Both the position numbers and the translations under genes were made by a program. This document shows positions 15,562 through 23,861 of a stretch of DNA of 64,000 nucleotides, piece by piece (the stretch's first letter is position 1; every line of letters starts with the position of its first letter). The stretch lies in the NCBI RefSeq assembly GCF_036226505.1, contig NZ_CP108484.1:1488001-1552000 (forward strand), read 5' to 3'. The stretch comes from Kitasatospora sp. NBC_01246. GTDB taxonomy: Bacteria > Actinomycetota > Actinomycetes > Streptomycetales > Streptomycetaceae. Below the pieces are notes generated by a model that was given only the letters and a program-made list of their open reading frames with translations, did no database searches and was not told the DNA's origin.

Positions 15562-16230
15562 CTACCAGGGGTACCAGGCGCCGTTGTACCACTGCTCGCT
15601 GGCGCTGTCGTTGTGGTGGTCCATGTTGAAGTCTTCGGGGTAGTTCTTGACGTGGTTGTTCGGGTAGGTCCAGATGCCGGCGGACTCGTCGCAGACGTAG
15701 TCCCAGTGGCAGATCGTCTTGACGGGCACGTTGCCGAAGTTCCGGTCGGCACCGGCGAGCGGCGGGCCGATCAGGCCGCCGAAGGGCACGGCGCCGCCGT
15801 TGGCACCGGGCGGGCCCTGGCGCTTGGGGTCGGCGACGAGGATGGCGTTGACGTTGTCGAACGTGTTCCAGTTCTCGCTCACCCAGGTGTGCACCACGCC
15901 GGCTCCCAGCGAGTACCCGGCCATCTTGACGTGCTGGCCCGGACACGCGGCGCGCTGGTCGCGGACCAGCCGGTTCAGCTCGTTGACGCCCGCCCGGGCG
16001 CTCGCACCGTTGGGGATCTGGGTGGGATACCCGACGTGCTGCTGGATGTTGCCGTAGAACCCGTCGTTGTTCCACGAGCTGCCGGTGCCCCCGACGACGA
16101 TCGTGTAGGTGCCCTCGCACGGGGCGGTCACCCGCGTGGTGGCCGCCTGTGCCGTGGCGCCCTGTGCCGCCGTGAGCCCGACGGTCAGCAGGATTCCGGC
16201 CGACGCGGCCGCGATCCTTCGTGCTCGCAT
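15562..16230 (-). CDS. Secreted alpha/beta hydrolase (cutinase/PE-PPE-like)
   Basis: 222 residues with a signal peptide (about 1-30, ending AQAA). The core has a nucleophile elbow GYSLGAGVVHTW, the opening strand GTYTIVVGGTGSSW and a late acidic/His region, matching PE-PPE or cutinase-like esterases. A Cys pair (CHWDYVC) may be disulfide-bonded. It should hydrolyse lipid or polyester esters outside the cell; the substrate is unknown. AGGAGG lies upstream of the start. Confidence 0.8.
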   Translation of the reverse strand: MRARRIAAASAGILLTVGLTAAQGATAQAATTRVTAPCEGTYTIVVGGTGSSWNNDGFYGNIQQHVGYPTQIPNGASARAGVNELNRLVRDQRAACPGQHVKMAGYSLGAGVVHTWVSENWNTFDNVNAILVADPKRQGPPGANGGAVPFGGLIGPPLAGADRNFGNVPVKTICHWDYVCDESAGIWTYPNNHVKNYPEDFNMDHHNDSASEQWYNGAWYPW

Positions 16231-16778
16231 TCGATCCTCCTACGCAGTTGGCGCCGACGCGTCCGCACTCCGGCGCGGTCCGCGGTCGGCCCAGGTCACC
16301 GGACCACCGTGGCAGCGACCGATGACATCCCGATGACGCCCCCGGTCACCGGGCGGCCACGGCCCGCGACGCGGCGGCACGGACCGGTGCCGCGGTGTCC
16401 GAAGCGGGATTCCTCACCCGCTTCCGCTCCGCCGCCCGGGGTGAAGTCCTACGTTGTCGAGCGTTCCCTCCCGCAGGCGGGGCGAGCGGAGGTACGCATC
16501 GTGTCGGACCGGGGTCGGCTGGTCGGCGGGCGGTAGCGGCCGGCCGAACACATCGGGCCGGCGGCATGGGGACGGCCCGGCGGACCGAGGACGAGATGCT
16601 CGGCCGGGACGTGGCACTGAAGCCTGCTGATGGGCGATCTGCGGCCCGCCCCCGGTTGACCTGCCGTCTCCCGTCCGCGACGTCCGCCGTCGGTTCGCCG
16701 CGGTGGCGCAGGTCCGCCCGTGATGGCGCTGTGAATAATCACTGTCGGATCATCGGAGCGCGGTGATAGTAATTCGGG
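16231..16778. other. Long intergenic stretch with kinase remnant
   Basis: Apart from the kinase pseudogene at 16501-16640, no gene is seen. The last 60 bases are comparatively AT-rich (gtgaataatcactgtcgg, ggtgatagtaattcgg) and are the likely promoter region for the gene at 16779. Confidence 0.5.
16501..16640 (+). pseudogene. Ser/Thr kinase N-terminal fragment, decayed
   Basis: GTG 16501, seven bases after GGAGGT, reads VSDRGRLVGGR and then hits TAG where kinases of this family have Tyr (GRYRL..IG). Beyond the stop the text RPAEHIG continues. After a frameshift it becomes GGMGTARRTEDEMLGRDVALK, matching the glycine loop through the VAVK lysine. The remainder of the kinase is absent. This is a start-proximal relic with a nonsense mutation, a frameshift and a 3' deletion. 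Confidence 0.6.
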
Positions 16779-17546
16779 GTGACCATGACACTCGAGTTCC
16801 CTGCTCTGCTGCGACTGATCGACGAACGGTCGACCGCCTTCCGCGCCGCGATCGCCTCCGCGCCCAGTCTCGACGCACAGGTACCGACCTGCCCCGAGTG
16901 GACGCTGTTCGATCTGGCACAGCACATCGGCGAGGGGCGCCGTGACTGGGCCGCCACCGTCGCCGCAGGGCCCGCTCCGGCCAAGTCCGCGGCGGAGGGC
17001 GCGTCGGCCGCGCCTCGGGAGCGCGAGGCCCTGCTGGCCTGGCTGTCGGAGTCCACGGAGCAGCTGGTGGAAGCGTTGCGGAAGGCCGGCCCGGATCGCG
17101 GTTGCTGGTCGTGGTGGGAGACGCTGCAGTCGCCGCACACCACCGGTGCCGTAGCCCGGCACCAGCTCCAGCAGATGGCGGTGCACACGTACGACGCCCA
17201 GATCACCGTCGGTACCCCGCAGCCGCTGCCGGTCGAGGTGGCGCTCGACGGCGTCGAGGAGTTCCTGTCCACCTGCGTCGCCACGACAAGTGCCTGGCCC
17301 CACAAGCCCGCTGCCATCGACTTCCATGCCTCCGAGGGTCGCTCCTGGCGCCTCTCGCTCTCTGCCGACGGCGCACGGACCGTCCGCCTCCCCGAGCCCG
17401 GCACCCCTCCCGCCTCCCTCTCGGCTCGGGGCACGGCCAACGAGCTGGTCCTCATCCTGCACAACCGCATCCCGATCGACTCCCTGGAGCTCGACGGCGA
17501 CCGACGCGTCTTCGAGCAGCTCAGCGCCTGGGACCCGGGCGAGTAG
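16779..17546 (+). CDS. Maleylpyruvate isomerase-like (MDMPI/DinB-fold) protein
   Basis: 255 residues; GTG 16779 or ATG 16785 may be used. The N-terminal half has VPTCPEWTLFDLAQHIGEGRRDW and the later ARHQLQQMAVHTYDAQ, giving the His/Glu metal sites typical of the actinobacterial mycothiol-dependent maleylpyruvate isomerase N-domain family. The C-terminal half resembles the MDMPI C domain. Members bind a divalent metal and use or sense mycothiol; most, like this one, have no proven substrate. It stands alone, facing the convergent LacI gene. Confidence 0.8.
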   Translation: MTMTLEFPALLRLIDERSTAFRAAIASAPSLDAQVPTCPEWTLFDLAQHIGEGRRDWAATVAAGPAPAKSAAEGASAAPREREALLAWLSESTEQLVEALRKAGPDRGCWSWWETLQSPHTTGAVARHQLQQMAVHTYDAQITVGTPQPLPVEVALDGVEEFLSTCVATTSAWPHKPAAIDFHASEGRSWRLSLSADGARTVRLPEPGTPPASLSARGTANELVLILHNRIPIDSLELDGDRRVFEQLSAWDPGE

Positions 17547-17765
17547 GACGTGACGGCGCGCCACCCCGCACGCCCCGGAAGCTCAGTTGACATCGTCCTC
17601 CTCGAAGAGCACAGCCGTGAACAGGGGCACCGTTCACCCTGCGTACCCTTCCGGGCAACTGATGACAACGGTGTCAGCCGATGGCGGAACCGATAGGGGA
17701 GGAGACCGTCCCACACCACGCCGGCTGCGGGTCCGGCCGCCGGAACCGGGAACCGCGTCAGGGCG

Positions 17766-18800
17766 TCAGCGGGGAAGCTCTCCGGAGCCGCGCTGGATCA
17801 GACGGGTCGGGATCTGGAGCCGCTGGGGCTGCGCCTGCTCGCCGTCCATCCGCCGGAAGAGCAGGTCCGCCGCCATCCGCCCCATCGCGGTCGGGTCCTG
17901 CGCGACCACCGTCACCGGCACGGGGAGCATGTCGGCGAGCTCGAAGTCGTCGAAGCCGACCAGCGCCGGGTGCGTCCCGCGGGTGGCCAGATCGCGCAGG
18001 ACGGCGACGGTCGCCCGGTTGTTGCCGCACATCAGCGCGGTCACCGGCTCGGGGCCGGCCAGCATCCGGTCGAGGGCGAAGCGGATGCCCAGCGGGTCGG
18101 GCCGGCCCATCGCCACCCAGTGCTCCCCCGTCCCGCACCCCGCGTCCGCCATCGCCTCGCGGTAGCCGGCCAGCCGCTCGGCGGCGGTGTAGATGCCGGG
18201 GGCGTCACCGAGGTAGCCGATCCGGCGGTGCCCCTGGCGGATCAGGTGACCGACCCCGTCCGCCACACCACCCCGGTTGTCGGCCAGGACGGTGTCCACC
18301 GACAGTCCCGCGGCGGGGCGGTCGACGCAGACCACCGCCGTACCCGCGGCGAGCTCGCCGGCCAGGTAGCCGTGGTCGGCCGAGGTCGGCACGATGATCA
18401 GCCCGTCGACCCGGCGCTCGCAGAACTCCAGGGCCAGCTCCTCCTCCCGAACCGGGTCCCCGACGGAGGAGGCGGTCAGCAGCAGCGAGTCGTGCGCGCG
18501 GGCGATCTCCTCGACCGCCCGGCCGAGCTGTGCGTAGAACGGGTCGGCGAGGTCCTCCAGGATCAGGCCGATGCACCGCGTCCGGCTGCCCTGTCGCAGC
18601 ATCCGGGCACCGTCGTGACGGCGGAAGCGGAGCTGCTCGATCGCCGCGCGGACCTTGGCCTCGGTCTCCTTGCTCACGCCCGGCTCACCGTTCACCACGC
18701 GTGACACCGTCTTCAGAGCCACGCCCGCGACGGCCGCCACGTCCTTCATGGTCGGTCGCCCGGAGGGTTCCGGCCTGACGCGCTCCGCTCCGACTGGCAT
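17766..18800 (-). CDS. LacI-family transcriptional regulator
   Basis: 344 residues. The N-terminal helix-turn-helix TMKDVAAVAGVALKTVSRVVNGEPGVS and hinge are followed by a periplasmic-binding-protein-like effector domain (IGLILEDLADPFYAQLGRAVEE, VGFDDFELADMLPVPVTVVAQDP). It should repress carbohydrate genes until a sugar binds. The nearby secreted glycosidase (19080-21050), on the same strand, is the obvious candidate target. An internal start at Met18 is possible. Confidence 0.92.
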   Translation of the reverse strand: MPVGAERVRPEPSGRPTMKDVAAVAGVALKTVSRVVNGEPGVSKETEAKVRAAIEQLRFRRHDGARMLRQGSRTRCIGLILEDLADPFYAQLGRAVEEIARAHDSLLLTASSVGDPVREEELALEFCERRVDGLIIVPTSADHGYLAGELAAGTAVVCVDRPAAGLSVDTVLADNRGGVADGVGHLIRQGHRRIGYLGDAPGIYTAAERLAGYREAMADAGCGTGEHWVAMGRPDPLGIRFALDRMLAGPEPVTALMCGNNRATVAVLRDLATRGTHPALVGFDDFELADMLPVPVTVVAQDPTAMGRMAADLLFRRMDGEQAQPQRLQIPTRLIQRGSGELPR

Positions 18801-18838
18801 GACGAGACCGCCTCTTCCTGGACCTGGGTGCTACCAGC

Positions 18839-18853
18839 TGGACAGTAAGTCCA
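18839..18853. promoter_or_regulatory. Candidate operator upstream of the LacI gene
   Basis: Inverted repeat tggac-agtaa-gtcca lies 39 bp before the LacI-gene start, a suitable place for autoregulation. It is not a classical LacI/CcpA site, so support is positional only. Confidence 0.35.
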
Positions 18854-19079
18854 CCAGGGTAGATAACCTTGCCGAAGGGTGGGCAACCGGGTCCGTCCCG
18901 CACCTCCGGATCCGGCCACGGCCGGGGGCGCGGGCCCTCGGCGACGGCGGAGAGGACGGAGAACGGCAGGACCTCCGCGCCGTCGGAAGTCTCCGGGCCG
19001 GGGGCACGGAGGTTCCGGGGGACGGAGGTCCCGAGCGTCGATGAAGCCGATCGGCCCCGAGGCGGGGCCGACGGGCGGG

Positions 19080-21050
19080 TCACTTCAGCGGGCGGCAGAG
19101 CAGCGCGTCGGGGACGCCGTGCTCGTTCCAGCGCCAGGTCATCGCGACGCCGGCGATGTACTCGTCGTCCTTGCACTGGCCCTTGTAGTAGCCGGCCGCC
19201 CAGTCGCTCTGCACCGACCCGCCGGTGGTGGGCCGGTTGTCGCCGTGGTCGAACCAGATGGTGCGGCCACCGGTCGGCAGCGGCGCGGCGGAGGGCCGGC
19301 AGACCAGGGCGACGATCGAGCCGTTGGCGCTGTAGCCGGCGGCGAAGGTGTCGTCCGGGCACTGGATCTTGTTGTAGCCCCAGGCCCAGTCACTGGTCAC
19401 GTACTTCTCGCTGTTGACGACGGTCAAGTCGCCGCTGCCGGCGGCGGGCTCGTCGGCGTCGGTGCACAGACCGCTGCTGTTGCCGCGCCCGAGGGCGATC
19501 AGGCGCTCGCTGTCCGGGCAGGCGGCCTTGTAGTTTCCGTACGACCAGTCGCCCTTGGCGCGCATGGTGATCGAGAGGTTCTGGTCGCCGCCCGAGAGGC
19601 TGAGCATGTTCCAGTGGTCGACCTTGTCGACCTGGCCGGTCCTGCCCGGCGCGTTGACGAGCTGGTTCCAGCCGTCGACCCGCCAGTCGCCGCCGTCCTG
19701 GAGGCCGTAGCGCTTGCCCTTGGCGTCGTAGGAGATCAGGGCCCAGTTGTCGTTCGGCTTGCCGTTGGCGTCGGTCCAGCCGACCAGCGGCCACATGGCG
19801 AAGTCGGTGTCGTGGCTCGCCAGGATGTCGGTGAACCGGTCGAACCAGTCCTTCTCCTTGCCGTTGTCGGACCCGCGGCCGGCGGCGCCGAACTCGCTGA
19901 TCCACACCGGGGCGGTGAAGTGCTGACCGGCCTCGGTGACGAACAGCGCCTGATCGCCGACGACCTTGACGAGCTCCTCGGGGCTGAGGTCCTGGTACCG
20001 GGGGTCGTTGGTCTCCCCGTTCTGCCAACCACCGCTCGCACCGGTGTGGTTGGGCCCGGTGTAGCCGTAGAAGTGCGCGGCGTAGACCAGCTTGCCCGAC
20101 CGGACCAGGGTGTTCGACAGATGGCCGACCGGGGTGAGCATCGGACGGCCGTGGCTGAACATGCCCTGGGGGATGCCCTGCCAGTTGATGCCCTCCATGA
20201 CGATCAGCATGTCCGGGTCGGCCTCGAGGATCGCGTTACCGGCCTCCTCGAACGCCTTGTAGAGGTCGTGGCTGTCACCCGTGCCCCAGTTGGGGTCGTC
20301 CCAGGTGTCGCGACGGACCTCGTTGCGCAGGTCGGCGCCGACCACCCGCTTGTTCGCCTTGTAGCGGTTCACCAGGAACACCCAGTCGTCGACCCACTGC
20401 TGGGTGGACTGACCGCTGTTCCACCGCTCGTTGCCGTCCAGGGAGCAGCAGAAGCGGTAGCTGGTGGTGTGGTTGTTGAGGACGACCGCGAAGCCGTCGG
20501 CCGTGAGCGCGGCGACCACGGCGTCGTAGACCTGCAGCGGGGTCTTGCCCCTGAGCTGCGGGTTGGCGGTGACCGCCGCGTCGGGCACCGTCGTGGTGTC
20601 GTGGATCATCGCGTTGGCGAACGGCAGCCGGACGCTGTTGATGCCCAGGCCGTGGAAGTCTGACATCAGCTGGGCCATCGGCACCCGGTCCAGACCGAGC
20701 GGGATGTTGTGCGACACCTGCCCCGCCTGGTTGTTCGCCGGGTCGTCGACGTCCCCGCTGCCCTCCCAGGTGCCCTGGGCGCCGGCCCAGTTGGCCGACT
20801 TCAGCTTGAAGCGGTCTCCCTTGGCGTCGACGGTGTACCGGCCTTGGGTGCTCAGCGGGCCCGTCCAGGACGCGGTGAGCTGTCCGCCCGTCAGCACCGG
20901 GGCGGTGACCGCGGAGTCGGCCGCGGCGGCGACCGGCACGGCGGTGACGCCGGGCACGCCCGCGAGGACGAGTGCCGCCGCGGCGACCGCGGCGGGCAGG
21001 ATGCGGTTGACCGATCGCCGGACAACAGGAGCCGTACTGCTGGATCTCAT
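19080..21050 (-). CDS. Secreted glycoside hydrolase family 5 (cellulase-like)
   Basis: 656 residues; ATG at 21050 follows GGAGGGAAAG by a normal spacing. After a signal peptide (about 1-45) comes a GH5 barrel with KSANWAGAQGTW, NSVRLPFANAM, the acid/base pair in GADLRNEV and the nucleophile in PVWISEFGA. The last 200 residues carry three Trp/Cys-rich repeats (SDWAWGYNKIQCPDDTF, SDWAAGYYKGQCKDDEY), an accessory domain probably binding polysaccharide. It should cleave beta-linked glucans or mannans outside the cell. Confidence 0.9.
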   Translation of the reverse strand: MRSSSTAPVVRRSVNRILPAAVAAAALVLAGVPGVTAVPVAAAADSAVTAPVLTGGQLTASWTGPLSTQGRYTVDAKGDRFKLKSANWAGAQGTWEGSGDVDDPANNQAGQVSHNIPLGLDRVPMAQLMSDFHGLGINSVRLPFANAMIHDTTTVPDAAVTANPQLRGKTPLQVYDAVVAALTADGFAVVLNNHTTSYRFCCSLDGNERWNSGQSTQQWVDDWVFLVNRYKANKRVVGADLRNEVRRDTWDDPNWGTGDSHDLYKAFEEAGNAILEADPDMLIVMEGINWQGIPQGMFSHGRPMLTPVGHLSNTLVRSGKLVYAAHFYGYTGPNHTGASGGWQNGETNDPRYQDLSPEELVKVVGDQALFVTEAGQHFTAPVWISEFGAAGRGSDNGKEKDWFDRFTDILASHDTDFAMWPLVGWTDANGKPNDNWALISYDAKGKRYGLQDGGDWRVDGWNQLVNAPGRTGQVDKVDHWNMLSLSGGDQNLSITMRAKGDWSYGNYKAACPDSERLIALGRGNSSGLCTDADEPAAGSGDLTVVNSEKYVTSDWAWGYNKIQCPDDTFAAGYSANGSIVALVCRPSAAPLPTGGRTIWFDHGDNRPTTGGSVQSDWAAGYYKGQCKDDEYIAGVAMTWRWNEHGVPDALLCRPLK

Positions 21051-21303
21051 GGTGCTTTCCCTCCAGGGGTTGGGGACGGTGGCGTCCCGGAGTGGTGCGA
21101 CCGTGGATTGCTGCGGCCGGACCGTAGGGCGGTCCGGTGTCGGGGCGCGGCTGGTGGTGGCGATGGGGAGTACGGCTCGTCGTCCGACGTGGCCGGTTTC
21201 CGCCGTGCACGGCCGGCGGTGACGGGCACCGGCGGTGACGGGCACCGGCGGCTCGGTGCGGGTGTTCGGGCCCTGGTGGCCCGGGAGCGGGGCGGTGGCG
21301 CCC

Positions 21304-21677
21304 TCAGGGGAAGAGCGCCTGGATGCCCACGACGGCGCCGCCGCCGGCCCATTCGTCCCAGGGGAGGGGACGCAGGGTCAGCGGGCATGTCGCGGCCGCC
21401 TTGAGCAGCGCGAGGTGCAGGCCTCCTTGATGTGCGCGCCGAAGAGGTCGCAGGTGTCGAGCCCTTCACCGGTGACGACGACGCGCTCGGGCCCGACGAG
21501 GCTCACCAGGGTGGCGATGCCGACCCCGATGGCCCGGCCGGCCCGGACGAAGGCTCCCCGCGCGGCCCGGTCCCCGTCCCGCGCGAACTGCACCGTCCTC
21601 GGCCAGCATGGCGAGGACGGCGGTCTCGGCAGGCGCGGAGACCAGCGGCTGCGAGTGATTCGGAAACACGGCGGCAA
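21304..21677 (-). pseudogene. ROK-family regulator/kinase C-terminal remnant
   Basis: On the minus strand the text ARGAFVRAGRAIGVGIATLV then VGPERVVVTGEGL and LFGAHIKEAC is the C-terminal third of a ROK protein. After a frameshift it resumes as CPLTLRPLPWDEWAGGGAV and ends in LFP-stop at 21304, the usual ROK terminus. The N-terminal DNA-binding and sugar-binding parts are missing. ROK proteins often regulate sugar genes, so this may be a lost partner of the adjacent glycosidase. Confidence 0.7.
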
Positions 21678-21688
21678 CGTACTCGCAA

Positions 21689-21865
21689 TTAAATAACGTT
21701 GTCCAGTATTAGGTCGAAGCCCGGTTCGCGGAACGCGCGCCCGCCGTCGGCCTCCGCCTCCTCGCCGTGCCCGAGGGTGGCGGCCGTCTGGACCCGGACG
21801 AGGTCGAGGACGGCGCGCGCCCGGCGGTCGTCGGGCAGGTCGGCCATCGGGTGGGACCGCGAGGC
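21689..21865 (-). pseudogene. Polyketide synthase acyl-carrier-domain fragment
   Basis: About 50 residues read LPDDRRARAVLDLVRVQTAA then GRAFREPGFDLI and stop. This is the entry of a type I PKS acyl carrier domain (consensus ...LLDLVRTQTAAVLGH...RAFRELGFDSL) ending just at the phosphopantetheine serine, which is lost. There is no PKS elsewhere in the window. It is a fragment of a deleted or transferred PKS gene beside the ABC-F stop. Confidence 0.6.
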
Positions 21866-21899
21866 GTCGTCGGCGCCGGCCGCCGCGGGCCGGCCGGGG

Positions 21900-23540
21900 T
21901 CAGCTCCGGACGCGGCTGACCCGCCCCTCGTCCCAGACCGGTTCGTCGGCCTCGACCACCCGGCCGTCCGCCCGGAAGACCAGGAAGCGGCTGAACACCC
22001 GGGCGAACCAGCGGTCGTGGGTGACCGCCACCACCGTCCCGGTGAACGCCGCCAGGGCCTCCTCCAGCGCCTCGGCCGAGATGAGGTCGAGGTTGTCGGT
22101 CGGCTCGTCCAGCAGCAGCAGCGTCGCCCCGGCCAGCTCCAGCAGCAGGATCTGGAACCGCGCCTGCTGGCCGCCCGACAGGGTCTCGAAGTTCTGCCGA
22201 CCCGCGCCCGCCAGCCCGTACCGGCTCAGGGCCGACATCGCGCGCTCCAGGTCCAGCCCGGGGCGGTCGCCCTCGCCGGCGCCCAGGATCTCGGCCGGCG
22301 TCCGGCCGGCCCACTCCGGGTGCCGGTGCGTCTGGGCGAACAGCCCGGGCCGCACCCGTGCGCCCAGCCGACACTCGCCGGTGTGCGCCACCGTACCGGC
22401 CGCCTCCCCGCCGGCCTCGTCCAGCAGGCGCAGGAAGTGGCTCTTCCCGGACCCGTTCGACCCGAGCACGCAGACCCGGTCCCCGAAGAACACCTCCAGG
22501 TCGAACGGCCGCATCAGGCCGCTGAGTTCGAGTCCCTGGCAGGTGATCGCCCGGATGCCCGTCCGGCCGCCGCGCAGGTCCGGCGCGACCCGCTGGCGGC
22601 GCGGCGGCGCGGGCGGCGGCCCGGCCTCCTCGAACTTCGCCAGCCTGGTTTGCGCGGCGTGGTAGCGCGAGGCCATCTCGTCGCTGATCGAGGACTGCTG
22701 ACGCAGCGTCCGGACCAGCTCCTTGAGCTGCTCGTGCTTCTCGCTCCAGCGCTGCCGCACCTCCGCCGCGCGCTGCCAGCGGGCCTCGCGGGCCTCGGCC
22801 CAGGTGGCGAACCCGCCACCGTGCGTCCAGGCCGTGCCGCCCTCCAGGGTGACCACCTGGCCGGCCGTGCGGCTCAGCACCTCCCGGTCGTGGGTGATCA
22901 GCAGCACGCCCTGCCGGGTCTGGGCGAGCTGCTCCTCCAGCCAGCGCTTGCCGGGCACGTCGAGGTAGTTGTCCGGCTCGTCCAGCAGCAGCAGTTCGGC
23001 CGGGCCCCGGAGCAGCGCCTCCAGGACGAGCCGCTTCTGCTCGCCGCCGGACAGCGTCGCCACCTCGCGGTACTGGGCCACCTGGAAGGGCGTGCCGAGC
23101 GCGCCGACCGTCACGGTGTCCCAGAGCACCTCGTAGTCGTAGCCCCCGGCCTCACCCCAGTCCACCAGCGCCTGCGCGTAGCGGAGCTGGGTGGGCTCGT
23201 CGTCGGCCTCCATCATCGCGAGCTCGGCCGCGTCGAGGGCGGCGGCCGTGGCCCGCAGCGGCGGTGGCGCGACGGTGAGCAGGAGGTCCCGGACCGTCCG
23301 GTCGTCGCGCAGGCTGCCGATGAACTGCGGCATCACCGCGACCGCGCCCTGGCTGCGGAACGACCCCCGCTGCGCGGGGAGTTCTCCCGCGAGGATGCGC
23401 AGCAGGGTGGTCTTGCCCGCGCCGTTGTCGCCGATGAGCGCGACGGTTTCGCCTGCCGGTACACGGAACGAGACGTCGTGGAAGAGCTCGCGACCGTCGG
23501 CGAGAACATGCCCGAGACTGGCGGCTTCGAGGTAGCCCAT
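21900..23540 (-). CDS. ABC-F ATPase, possible ribosome-protection factor
   Basis: 546 residues with two ABC domains and no membrane helices: Walker A GDNGAGKTTLLR and GSNGSGKSHFLR, signatures LSGGEQKRL and LSGGQQARF, and a charged helical linker between them. Duplicated ATPases of this build act on the ribosome (ABC-F), several giving resistance to peptidyl-transferase-centre antibiotics. It diverges from the start of the blasticidin-type cluster, whose product class binds that centre, so self-protection is plausible. ATG 23540 is preferred over an upstream GTG because it gives the family's usual MGYLEA start. Confidence 0.85.
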   Translation of the reverse strand: MGYLEAASLGHVLADGRELFHDVSFRVPAGETVALIGDNGAGKTTLLRILAGELPAQRGSFRSQGAVAVMPQFIGSLRDDRTVRDLLLTVAPPPLRATAAALDAAELAMMEADDEPTQLRYAQALVDWGEAGGYDYEVLWDTVTVGALGTPFQVAQYREVATLSGGEQKRLVLEALLRGPAELLLLDEPDNYLDVPGKRWLEEQLAQTRQGVLLITHDREVLSRTAGQVVTLEGGTAWTHGGGFATWAEAREARWQRAAEVRQRWSEKHEQLKELVRTLRQQSSISDEMASRYHAAQTRLAKFEEAGPPPAPPRRQRVAPDLRGGRTGIRAITCQGLELSGLMRPFDLEVFFGDRVCVLGSNGSGKSHFLRLLDEAGGEAAGTVAHTGECRLGARVRPGLFAQTHRHPEWAGRTPAEILGAGEGDRPGLDLERAMSALSRYGLAGAGRQNFETLSGGQQARFQILLLELAGATLLLLDEPTDNLDLISAEALEEALAAFTGTVVAVTHDRWFARVFSRFLVFRADGRVVEADEPVWDEGRVSRVRS

Positions 23541-23861
23541 GCGCGGATTGTAGCGGCCGGACACTCGGTGGGCGATCCATTTTCGGCGATGCCTCCGGAG
23601 CGGGCCCGGCCGAACCGATGGATCACCAACTCTCGTTCATCAGATCATCGTTAGTCGCTCGATCGCGCAATTCACTCGCAAGTCGGAATGCCGGATAAAG
23701 GCCTTGTGCCATTCCTTGATCTGCGGAACGGTTGTACCCGAAGGAAGCGGAACCGCAGGGCGGGCGTGATCTCCCTCCGGCTTTCCCCGTGTTCGTCCGC
23801 GCCGCCGCGCTCCTTCCGATTCCGACCCTGCCGGCCCTGCCAGGAAGGCGAGAGATATCCC
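23541..23861. other. Divergent control region, ABC-F and nucleoside cluster
   Basis: A 321-bp gap with locally lower GC around 23630-23700. No gene is seen. It must hold the promoters of both the ABC-F gene and the cluster, but no convincing -35/-10 pair was found. Confidence 0.5.
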
